From Pedobacter fastidiosus (GTDB taxonomy: Bacteria; Bacteroidota; Bacteroidia; Sphingobacteriales; Sphingobacteriaceae), in contig NZ_JACRYL010000014.1 in assembly GCF_014306625.1 (NCBI RefSeq), positions 65,566 through 129,565 of the forward strand: a stretch of DNA of 64,000 bases. Direction: 5' to 3'. This document shows positions 45,334-53,704 of this stretch, one piece after another; position 1 is the first letter of the stretch; each line of letters opens with the position of its first letter. A model generated the notes under the pieces. It made no database searches and was not told the DNA's origin. It saw nothing but the letters and a program-made list of their open reading frames with translations. A program made the translations under genes and the position numbers.

Positions 45334-45380
45334 TTTAACATTGAATGTTAAAATGTGTTAAATATTATTAATTACATTTG
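45334..45380 (+). promoter_or_regulatory. Palindromic site and -7 box of the TonB receptor gene
   Basis: TTTAACATTGAATGTTAAA (45334-45352) is a perfect 9-1-9 palindrome. TACATTTG (45373-45380) is a consensus -7 box 59 bp before the start codon. The -33 position has no TTG. The palindrome lies just upstream of where -33 should be, as expected for an activator site. Confidence 0.55.
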
Positions 45381-45439
45381 CGGCATAAAAATCACCCCTG
45401 ATTTTATTTAACAACAAAAAAACATTTAAAAAACAAAGT

Positions 45440-48400
45440 ATGAAGAAATCTTTACTTTTAAGATTAGTGCTTGTTATTGTGGCTTTTGTGGGTATTACCT
45501 TAAGTGTAAATGCACAGGTAACTACATCGTCAATGACTGGAACTATTAAGGATGCCAAAGGCACCTTACCTGGTGCAAGTGTTAAAGCTACTCACACTCC
45601 AACGGGTACAGTTTACACCGTATCGACAAACAATGACGGCCGTTTTACCATTGGTGGGATGCGTGTTGGTGGTCCTTACACGATTGAAGTTAGTTTTGTA
45701 GGTTACAGACCTGAAAAACAAACAGAAGTTTATCTAAAATTAGGTGAGCCTTATTCTTTAAACTTAGTTTTAGTTGATAATAGCGCTACCTTATCTGAGG
45801 TAAAAGTAGTTGGCCAAAGAGCTAGCTCGATTATGAATTCTAATAAAACAGGTGCAAACACTGTTATCACAAGGGCTGAGATTCAAAATTTACCATCAAT
45901 TACGAGAAGTGTTAACGATTTAACGCGTTTAACTCCTCAAGCAAATGGTACTTCTATAGGTGGTGGTAACTATCGTTCTAACAACTTTACTGTAGATGGT
46001 GCTAATTTTAACAATCAATTTGGTATTGGCCAGAATATTCCTGCGAATGGTTCGCCAATTTCTATTGATGCATTAGAGCAGATCTCTATTAACGTTACGC
46101 CTTACGATGTTCGTCAATCTGGTTTTACAGGTGGTTCAGTTAGTGCTGTAACGCGTTCTGGAACAAACACTTTCCAAGGAAATGCTTTCTACACGATGCG
46201 TGGTGATGACCAACAGGGAAAAAGAATTGGAGAAAGTTATAGAATTCCAGCAACTGTGGTTCAGAAATTAGATGAGAAAAATTATGGTTTCAGCTTAGGT
46301 GGACCAATCATCAAAGATAAGTTGTTCTTCTTTGCCAATTACGAAAAGAAACATACTATTGAGCCGGGAAATAACAGAATTGCTGCTACTCCGGGTCAAC
46401 CTTATGGAAGTTTAACTACGGTTGCACCAGCAACAGCTGCTGATTTAGATGTATTAAAATCTACTTTAATGTCTAGATACGGTTATGATCCTGGTGTTTA
46501 TCAAGGTTATTCGAATATCAGTGACAACGAGAAATTCTTTGCTCGTTTGGATTGGAATATTACTAAGAGCCACCGTTTCAGTGTTCGTTATAACCAAGTA
46601 GAAAGTACAAGTCCAAGTTCGGCAAGTACTTCAGTTACTGGTTCGGGTGTTACGGGTAACTTAGGTTATGGAAACTCAAGATCTGGAACAGCAACTAATG
46701 CTGGTTTGAACTTCTCAAACTCAAATTATTATCAAGCTGCCAACTTATATTCGGCAGTAGCAGAATTAAACTCAAACTTTGGAAGTAAAATTACCAACGT
46801 ATTAAGAGCTACTTATTCTCACCAAAATGACCCTAGAACATCTGACAGTTCTCCATTTCCATTAGTGGATATCTTAAACAATACTCAATCTGGTACATCG
46901 GCAGGTAGTGTTCTTACTACTTTCGGTTATGAGCCATTTACATACGGAAACTTAAGAGATGTTAAGGGCTATACTTATAGTGATGATTTAAGTTTAGCAT
47001 TAGGTAAACACAACATTACTATTGGTGTGCAGGCAGAATATAGCACGACTAAAAACGGTTTCCAACGTTTCGGTACTGGTTTCTATACTTTTGCTTCTTA
47101 TGCTGATTTTTACAATAACGCAAGACCATTACAATACTCAGTAACTTATCCTTTAACTGCTGATGGTTCTCAAGCTTATCCAAGCTTTAAATTTGCACAG
47201 TACTCTGCTTATTTGCAGGATGAATTTACAGTATCTGACCGTTTAAAATTAACTGCAGGTTTACGTGTTGAACAGGCAACTTATCCAGATGTTTCAGAAA
47301 TTAGAACACATCCATTGGTTGCAGCACAGACATTTGCTGATGGCAGAAAAATTGATACAGGTGTTTTACCAGCTAACAAAATCACTTATTCACCACGTTT
47401 CGGTTTTAACTGGGATGTTATGGGCGACCGTTCATTACAGGTACGCGGTGGTACAGGTATTTTTACCGGACGTGTTCCATTTGTTTGGATAGTTGCTCAA
47501 TCTGGTGATGCAGGTTTATTACAGTATACACAAGTTTATTCGGGTACATCTACACCATTATTTAATCCAAGCATAGCTCCAAACTTAACTACGGCAGCGC
47601 CAGCAGCTGGAACAAGTATCCCTGGAACTATTAGTTCATTGGCTCCAGATTTAAAATTCCCTCAAACTTGGAAATCAAGTTTAGCTGTGGACATTAAATT
47701 ACCTGGTGGTGTTATTGGTACTTTAGAAGGCATTTATGGCAAAGACTTATATGTTGCCGTAGGTAGAAACGTAAACTTACAAAACCCAACCAATTTAAAT
47801 ATTGCAGGTTATCCTGATAACAGACCATTTTATGGTAGTTCTGTAACTTCTAGACAAGTTGTAAATATTACCAGTGCAGGTTTACCAAGTGCAACGGGAA
47901 CTTCGGCTCTTAACGTAATTGAGATGACCAATGCAAAAGGAGGATACAACTGGCAAGCAACTGCTCAGTTGACGAAGAATTTCTCTAATGGTTTATCGGC
48001 TATGATTGCTTATACAAGATCTGACCAACGTAACTACGGTGATGGTGGTGGCGATCAGTTGTTAAACTTATGGTCTATTCCATATACTTCGACAAACGCG
48101 AACACGCCTACTTTAAGTTATTCGAGTAACTTAAATCCGGATCGTGTTGTTGCTAATATCTCTTACAAGAAAGAATATCTTAAAAACTTAGCTACCTCGT
48201 TCTCCTTATTCTACTCAGGATCGCAACAGGGTAGATTCTCTTACAATTATAGTGCAGATTTTAATCGCGATGGACAAACCAATGATTTGATTTACATTCC
48301 ACGTGATGCTTCAGAAATTAACTTTGTAAATATTCCAACTGGAACTACAGGTTATCAAAGAGCTTATAGCGCACAAGAGCAAAGTGATATTTTTATGAAT

Positions 48401-48787
48401 TATATCAATAACGATAAGTATTTAAGTGAGCACAAAGGACAGTATGCTGAGCGTAATGCAGCTACTTCACCTTGGAGAAACCAATTTGATTTAAGATTGA
48501 CACAAGAGGTTTTCAAAAACTTTGGTAAAACTAAAAACTCTTTCCAATTTACTGTAGATATCTTTAACGTTGGTAACTTATTAAACCGTAAATGGGGTAA
48601 TGTAAATTTTGTAAACAATGCAGCGATTTTGGTTCCTCAGAATGTTTCCTCAATTAATTCGTTTACAAAACCAACCTTTAGATTGGCGAATGCTCAGGGA
48701 GATATTGTTAGAGAAACATTTGGTACTTCTCAAACGATTTCTTCAACTTACTTTATGCAGTTTGGAGTTCGTTACAATTTCAACTAA
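45440..48787 (+). CDS. TonB-dependent receptor (Oar-like)
   Basis: This is an outer-membrane receptor of 1115 residues. A signal peptide ending VNAQ is followed by a carboxypeptidase-regulatory-like domain (about 28-115; SMTGTIKDAKGTLPGASVKA, VSFVGYRPEKQTEVYL), a plug (about 125-245; RSVNDLTRLTPQANG, NNFTVDGANFNNQFG, SVSAVTRSGTNTFQGN) and a 22-strand-type barrel to the aromatic end FGVRYNFN. It resembles Oar/OmpA-related receptors rather than SusC, since no SusD follows. The small lipoprotein 24 bp downstream is the likely partner. The substrate is unknown. Confidence 0.92.
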   Translation: MKKSLLLRLVLVIVAFVGITLSVNAQVTTSSMTGTIKDAKGTLPGASVKATHTPTGTVYTVSTNNDGRFTIGGMRVGGPYTIEVSFVGYRPEKQTEVYLKLGEPYSLNLVLVDNSATLSEVKVVGQRASSIMNSNKTGANTVITRAEIQNLPSITRSVNDLTRLTPQANGTSIGGGNYRSNNFTVDGANFNNQFGIGQNIPANGSPISIDALEQISINVTPYDVRQSGFTGGSVSAVTRSGTNTFQGNAFYTMRGDDQQGKRIGESYRIPATVVQKLDEKNYGFSLGGPIIKDKLFFFANYEKKHTIEPGNNRIAATPGQPYGSLTTVAPATAADLDVLKSTLMSRYGYDPGVYQGYSNISDNEKFFARLDWNITKSHRFSVRYNQVESTSPSSASTSVTGSGVTGNLGYGNSRSGTATNAGLNFSNSNYYQAANLYSAVAELNSNFGSKITNVLRATYSHQNDPRTSDSSPFPLVDILNNTQSGTSAGSVLTTFGYEPFTYGNLRDVKGYTYSDDLSLALGKHNITIGVQAEYSTTKNGFQRFGTGFYTFASYADFYNNARPLQYSVTYPLTADGSQAYPSFKFAQYSAYLQDEFTVSDRLKLTAGLRVEQATYPDVSEIRTHPLVAAQTFADGRKIDTGVLPANKITYSPRFGFNWDVMGDRSLQVRGGTGIFTGRVPFVWIVAQSGDAGLLQYTQVYSGTSTPLFNPSIAPNLTTAAPAAGTSIPGTISSLAPDLKFPQTWKSSLAVDIKLPGGVIGTLEGIYGKDLYVAVGRNVNLQNPTNLNIAGYPDNRPFYGSSVTSRQVVNITSAGLPSATGTSALNVIEMTNAKGGYNWQATAQLTKNFSNGLSAMIAYTRSDQRNYGDGGGDQLLNLWSIPYTSTNANTPTLSYSSNLNPDRVVANISYKKEYLKNLATSFSLFYSGSQQGRFSYNYSADFNRDGQTNDLIYIPRDASEINFVNIPTGTTGYQRAYSAQEQSDIFMNYINNDKYLSEHKGQYAERNAATSPWRNQFDLRLTQEVFKNFGKTKNSFQFTVDIFNVGNLLNRKWGNVNFVNNAAILVPQNVSSINSFTKPTFRLANAQGDIVRETFGTSQTISSTYFMQFGVRYNFN

Positions 48788-48811
48788 TCGTTTATTATTA
48801 AATTGAAAAAA

Positions 48812-49399
48812 ATGAAAAATATCATATCTAAAATTACGGTTATCGCTAGCATTATCATTGTATCGATGAGTGCTTGCAAGAAAGACTCTAATTCTGAAGT
48901 AGAAGTTGCTGGCACGGGTGCTACAACAATTGAACTGGCGAAAAGCACACCAATTTCTGCTACGGGTACAGTGGCTACAAGCGTTGTAACCCTTAACTAT
49001 ATTGTTGGCGAAAAACTTTTCCCATCAAAGGTGATCCCAAAGTTGACTGTTTATTATTTAGCTAATACACAAACGAGTTCTACTGCAGTGAGTAGTTCTG
49101 TTAGAACTCCGCTTTTTACGGCGACTAATGTATCTTTAGCTGCTAACGCTACACCAGCGGCGGGTGCACCTGTTGTGACTGCAATTGGTGCTTATGGTAA
49201 TGCAAGCAATACTATTTGGGGACTTACTTATACTTTTAACTTAAGCCAAATTGGTAAAGGCCTTTTTACTGTAAGTAATGGTGCTGTATCTCAATCAAGA
49301 GGAACAAGTATTATTATTGTAGCACAAGATGCGGCAAATGTTACCCTTGCGGAATATACTTTTGCACTTACTGAATTTGGATTGAGAGCGGCACTTTAG
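48812..49399 (+). CDS. Small lipoprotein downstream of the TonB receptor
   Basis: This is a protein of 195 residues with a lipoprotein signal ending MSAC (Cys22) and then CKKDSNSE. The body is Thr/Ala/Ser-rich and beta-like (TYTFNLSQIGKGLFTVSNGA, EYTFALTEFG). I recognise no family. ATG 48812 is preferred over the in-frame TTG at 48803. It lies 24 bp after the receptor stop and ahead of a strong terminator, so it is cotranscribed and may be a surface-exposed binding partner. Confidence 0.7.
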   Translation: MKNIISKITVIASIIIVSMSACKKDSNSEVEVAGTGATTIELAKSTPISATGTVATSVVTLNYIVGEKLFPSKVIPKLTVYYLANTQTSSTAVSSSVRTPLFTATNVSLAANATPAAGAPVVTAIGAYGNASNTIWGLTYTFNLSQIGKGLFTVSNGAVSQSRGTSIIIVAQDAANVTLAEYTFALTEFGLRAAL

Positions 49400-49421
49400 T
49401 CGTTTTTAAATTCCTATTTGA

Positions 49422-49449
49422 AGCCCCCGAAATTCGGGGGCTTTTTTTG
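49422..49449 (+). terminator. Terminator of the TonB receptor operon
   Basis: A GC-rich 10-bp stem (AGCCCCCGAA / TTCGGGGGCT) is followed by seven T, 22 bp after the lipoprotein stop. Confidence 0.92.
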
Positions 49450-49501
49450 TCTTAAATTTTCTGTGGAGAATGAGATTTTACCTAAAAATTATAAGATAGA
49501 T

Positions 49502-49531
49502 TTGTTTGCTAAAATAATTAGTATAAATTTG
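49502..49531 (+). promoter_or_regulatory. Consensus promoter of the small gene at 49593
   Basis: TTG (49502-49504), exactly 19 bases, then TAAATTTG (49524-49531). Transcription should start near 49538, which favours ATG 49593 over the TTG at 49551. Confidence 0.7.
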
Positions 49532-49592
49532 CCATTGTGAAGAGGGCATATTGCTTCTTAATTTATCTAAGCGACAGCACGTATTTTATTTT

Positions 49593-49907
49593 ATGACAGT
49601 TACAGTTTTAGCAATATTGGAAACAGATTTCCGTCCAGAATTTTCTTTAGGCAAAATTATGAATGAGCGACTAAAGAATGCAGCGAGGGAACTTCAAGTG
49701 GTCCATTTAAAATCTTTAGAGGCTTTGGGTAAACGTGATGATGATCTTGTTGTTTACATTAGTTATAATCCAAAATATAAAATTAGATGGCGTGTGGTTA
49801 ATGATGTGCCAAAATCTATAGATGATCAGGTTGCTTCAATTTGTGGCGATTTGGGCTACATCCAATGGAAAACCGCAGTGGTTAATGTTTTTAAAGGGAA
49901 CGAGTAG
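49593..49907 (+). CDS. Small uncharacterised protein
   Basis: This is a protein of 104 residues from ATG 49593, with no signal peptide and no membrane helix. It is mixed charged: LETDFRPEFSLGKIMNERLK, VYISYNPKYKIRWRVVNDVP, then CGDLGYIQWKTAVVNVF. I do not recognise a family. A perfect promoter 62-91 bp upstream and typical composition support a real single gene. Confidence 0.6.
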   Translation: MTVTVLAILETDFRPEFSLGKIMNERLKNAARELQVVHLKSLEALGKRDDDLVVYISYNPKYKIRWRVVNDVPKSIDDQVASICGDLGYIQWKTAVVNVFKGNE

Positions 49908-50039
49908 GGGGGAGATGTAAGATGGGTGATGATGGGCTAAGTTGATTGAATTTGTTTGCAAAACTAATTGCATGGCCGATCAAGATTAACTTTTTGAAGG
50001 CTAATCTAAATCGAAATTGGGGATGATGGGTTGATTTAT

Positions 50040-51116
50040 TTATTTGCCGTCTATCGCCTCGATTAATTTATCCAGCTCATTTTCTGTATTGTAGTAATGA
50101 AAAGAAAACCGGGTGCCAGCGCCTCTTGCCGAACATATAATATTGGCTTTTTGAATTCGCTGAAGCATATCTGGGGTTAATGATAAGCTTAAGATTGTTG
50201 AATGTTCTGCTCGTTCTATTACCGCATCAGCAAGTAATCCTCTATTCATAAAAGCAATCTTAGCTTTTTGGGTTAAGCTTTGGGTTGTGTTTTCTATATA
50301 ATCCAAGCCCAATGCTTCTAGCTGGTGGATCGATTGATTTAAGCTTCCAAAACTCAAGGTATCTAGGTGACCAGGCTCGAAGCACATAAGTAAATGATCT
50401 TTACCCTGTAAAAAAGGTTCGGTTGGTAAATTGTTTATTTTTCTGTTTTTGTAGATGAAGTTTTTGGCATCATTTTTTATGAAGACAAAGCCATTTCCAT
50501 AACCACCAAGCATCCATTTATAACTGCTTGAGATTAAAACATCGAGTGCAGAGTTTTCAAAATTGAAAGGCGCTGTTCCACAAAATTGTGTACCATCTGC
50601 AATTAAAAGCAAATTGGGGAATTCTGATTTCAAATTTTTAAGGAAGGATTCACTTAGTTTGATCCCGGAAACGTATTGAACTAAGCTAAAAGCAAATATG
50701 CTGGGTTTAATTTCTCTAATTTTATCTAGAATTCTTTTTTCTAAATTTGTACCTATCTCTACAAAATCACACTGAAAACCTCTACTTGTAATGGGATAAT
50801 TAACGGAAGGGTAATCTCCGCTGAGCAGTAAAAATGTGTGATTGCTTTCTAGGCCGTCGAGAAATGTATTTAAACCAAAAGAAAAATTTGGAACCAAATA
50901 GGTGTTTTCTGATTTTGCTTTGAAAAGACGAGCAAGATTTTCTCTTATACTTTGAAAGAATAGGGCAGTGTTTAATCGAAATTCGCTTCCTAAATCCATA
51001 AATTCTTCATCATGCTTTTTTCGCCAATTGGCAATAGAAGTAGATAATAATCCGGAGTTGGCTGTATTTAGATAGGTGCATTTTCCAAGTACTGGAAATT
51101 GATCAGAAAGGTTCAT
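50040..51116 (-). CDS. Class V aminotransferase-fold PLP-dependent enzyme
   Basis: This is a protein of 358 residues from ATG 51116; a TTG six bases upstream is less likely. The fold-type I pattern is visible: TYLNTANSGLLSTSI at the N-terminus, FSFGLNTFLDGL, LLIADGTQFCGTAPF with the PLP-ring Asp, and the PLP-binding lysine in SSSYKWMLGGYGNGF. It is similar to the cysteine-desulfurase/isopenicillin-epimerase branch, but has no obvious desulfurase cysteine loop, so the reaction is unknown. It follows the XRE regulator by 32 bp on the same strand, which suggests one transcript. Confidence 0.85.
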   Translation of the reverse strand: MNLSDQFPVLGKCTYLNTANSGLLSTSIANWRKKHDEEFMDLGSEFRLNTALFFQSIRENLARLFKAKSENTYLVPNFSFGLNTFLDGLESNHTFLLLSGDYPSVNYPITSRGFQCDFVEIGTNLEKRILDKIREIKPSIFAFSLVQYVSGIKLSESFLKNLKSEFPNLLLIADGTQFCGTAPFNFENSALDVLISSSYKWMLGGYGNGFVFIKNDAKNFIYKNRKINNLPTEPFLQGKDHLLMCFEPGHLDTLSFGSLNQSIHQLEALGLDYIENTTQSLTQKAKIAFMNRGLLADAVIERAEHSTILSLSLTPDMLQRIQKANIICSARGAGTRFSFHYYNTENELDKLIEAIDGK

Positions 51117-51148
51117 GTACAAATGTAAGAGAAAAAATAAATAGCTGA

Positions 51149-51382
51149 TTATTTGATTATTGAATCAAAATCAAAAATATCATTCATGGAAACATTTAAG
51201 GCATCTGCTATTTGTTTTAACACATATCCTGATGCATTTACATGGCCATTTTCTATTCTGCTAATGCTCTGAAAATCCTTATTTATACTAGCGCCTAAAT
51301 TTGGCTGCGTTAATCCCTTTTCTTCACGCAGTTGTGCAATACGTTTTCCTAGCTTTTTTTTGAAAAGTTCTAAATCATCCAT
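51149..51382 (-). CDS. XRE family helix-turn-helix regulator
   Basis: This is a single-domain DNA-binding protein of 77 residues. The HTH reads KRIAQLREEKGLTQPNLGAS then SISRIENGHVNASGYVLKQI, ending LNVSMNDIFDF. No sensor domain is present. A perfect palindrome CTAAAC-n6-GTTTAG lies 33 bp upstream and overlaps a divergent promoter, a likely self-operator. It probably controls the aminotransferase downstream and possibly the divergent transcript leading to the toxin locus. Confidence 0.88.
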   Translation of the reverse strand: MDDLELFKKKLGKRIAQLREEKGLTQPNLGASINKDFQSISRIENGHVNASGYVLKQIADALNVSMNDIFDFDSIIK

Positions 51383-51414
51383 CCTGCAAACTCGAGAGAT
51401 TTGAGAACAAACAT

Positions 51415-51455
51415 CTAAACGTATTTGTTTAGTTTGGTATTTTTTGTTACTTTTG
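51415..51455 (+). promoter_or_regulatory. Divergent promoter overlapped by a palindromic operator
   Basis: CTAAAC-GTATTT-GTTTAG (51415-51432) overlaps TTG (51425-51427). After a 20-base spacer comes TACTTTTG (51448-51455). The promoter points toward the plus-strand barrel/toxin genes, with a leader of about 470 nt. Confidence 0.55.
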
Positions 51456-51928
51456 TAGAACTTACTTTAAATAATTAAATCTCAATTATTGGAAAGTAGG
51501 TTTCATTCTGATTACATCCCAATTTTAGTAGTAAAAATTTACGTCATCGGTAACTTAATTGTTATTCCGTTGTATTTAGATTCAAAACATTTACCTATGA
51601 GCAGTAGCATGGTGGGGAAAAATGGGTGTATAATGGCTTCAATTTTTAGAAGCTTACAATTCCCATTTTACAGATTTGAGCGGTTGAGCTATTTGTTTAA
51701 CAAGTTATTTTGAAAATTTTTATAAAACGCCGATGACGTACTTTTTAATTCCCGATTTGGGGAATTTCATCAACATGGTGGGCAATTAATTTCCCAATAA
51801 AATTCTTGAATAAAATTTTAATTATCCTTAATGTATTGATAATCAAATGATAGGGTGTTTAGTCGCGTTTTGGCATTGTTTTGTAATAGTATAAAACATA
51901 AGACTGAAAAACCACTTGTTCAAAACAT
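51456..51928. other. Long untranslated leader or intergenic region before the barrel gene
   Basis: There is no convincing gene. A 74-codon TTG-started frame at 51489 has odd composition and no support. A hairpin-like GGGAATTCATC / AATTCCCGATTTGGGG area lies near 51745. If the promoter at 51448 serves the genes downstream, this is a long 5' leader. Confidence 0.4.
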
Positions 51929-53676
51929 TTGAAAAAAACGCTACTCAAAACTTTTTCTTGTCTAATTTTTTGCACAAATTTTCGGCTGTGTATCCCTCTA
52001 TTGGGCTGTGCACAAAAGCTTGATGCCATTGGTAAATCTAAACCACTAGCAATTACGGGTGGGATATCGACCAATCAGATCGCTTATTTTGCATCGGGTA
52101 TTACAGATAGGAGAGCGCCTTACAATTTCTTTGTGTCAGGAAATCTGAACTTTGATCTATACGGATGGAGCGTTCCTTTAGGATTTACATATTCCAATCA
52201 AAGTAAAGGTGCTTTCCAACAGCCATTTAACCAATATGGATTAACACCAACCTATAAGTGGGTAACTGGACACGTAGGATATAGCAGTATGTCTTTTTCC
52301 AATTATACCATGAACGGCCATTTGTTTTTAGGTGTTGGTGCTGATCTTGCGCCGCTAGGTCCATTCAAGGTAAGTTTAATGTATGGTCGATTACAGAAGG
52401 AGGTTGTGGTTGATGAGAATTTATCACCAGGAATAGAACCTGCATATAGGCGAATGGGTTATGGAATGAAGGCTTCATATTCTAAAAATAAAGATAATAT
52501 AGACCTGATAATTTTTAAGGCAAAGGATAATCTCAACTCAAATCCAACAATGCCGATGGATGGCTTGGTAACCCCTCAAGATAACCTGGTTTTAGGTTTA
52601 AATGCTACAAAAACACTATTTAAAAAATTGCTTGTCAATGCAGAATTTGCTGCAAGCGCATTAACCAGAAATCAAACTGCATCGATAGATAGTTTAGGAA
52701 GCAATAAAGTGCCCAATCTTGGCTTTCTTCTTCGAACAAATAGTTCTACTGCTTTATATACCGCTTACAAAATAGGTGTAGGTTATAGTGAAAAAAAATA
52801 TACCATAGGACTTGGTTATGAACGCATTGCACCAGAATATAAAACACTGGGTGCTTATTATTTTGCCAACGATTTTGAAAATGTAACGGCGAATTTAACA
52901 ACGAGATTATTAAAGGATAAATTGAGTTTGGCCGTGAATGCTGGGGTACAGCATGATGATTTGAGGAAAGCCAAGCAGAGCACAATGAAACGCTTTGTTG
53001 GCGCATTGAATGCAACTTATCAGGCCAGCAAAAAAATGAATTTAAATGCCAGCTATTCTAATTTTCAATCTTTCGTAAACATTCGATCCAATTTTAATCA
53101 AATCAATTCCTTAACGCCATATGATAATCTTGACACCCTAAACTACACTCAGATTTCTCAAAATGTAAGTTTAAGTAGTACCTACTTATTAAGCCAGAGT
53201 AAAGAGAAAAGCCAGATAATTTCAACCAATGTTTCTTATATGACTTCTGCTGATAAACAAGGGGGAAATGTACAGCAAAGTGGGGGACAGTTTTACAACA
53301 TTAATGCGAGTTATAGTTTGGGCCTAGTGCCGAAGAATATATCATTTACAGCAAGTATAAATGCAAATAAAAATAGTGTTGGTGTAATCCATACCAGCAC
53401 ATTTGGACCAACATTAGGGGTAAACAAAGCTTTTTCGATAAAAAATTGAGGTCTTCTTTCAGTGCTTCTTTAAACAGAAGTTACGCAAATGGAGCTATGA
53501 ATAGTAACATCATCAATTTTAGGATTACAAACACTTATGTAGTTAAGAAAAAGCACAATTTAAATTTAAGTATGATGGCTTTAAATCGTGCTGCTGTATC
53601 GACACTACAAACAACCAACAGTTCGAAAAGCTTCTCTGAGTTTACAACGACATTGGGTTACAATTATAATTTTTAA
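51929..53676 (+). CDS. Outer-membrane beta-barrel protein, frameshifted, linked to the toxin locus
   Basis: The first frame (TTG 51929, no ATG alternative nearby) gives 506 residues and stops with TGA at 53447-53449 after AFSIKN. In the -1 frame the chain continues as RSSFSASLNRSYANGA and ends with the barrel-type aromatic terminus TLGYNYNF at 53676. The shift lies on A AAA AAT, so either one A is missing from the run or the ribosome slips. A signal peptide (KTLLKTFSCLIFC...) is followed by alternating amphipathic strands typical of a large porin-like barrel. It lies 28 bp before the giant toxin gene, so it may help export or anchor it. No named family is recognised. Confidence 0.75.
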
Positions 53677-53704
53677 GTAGAGGCAATTTTTTAAAGTATT
53701 TATA

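Noticed and set aside
51489-51713. 74-codon TTG-started frame in the leader before the barrel gene
   Set aside because: There is no ATG, the composition is odd, and no motif or spacing argument supports it.
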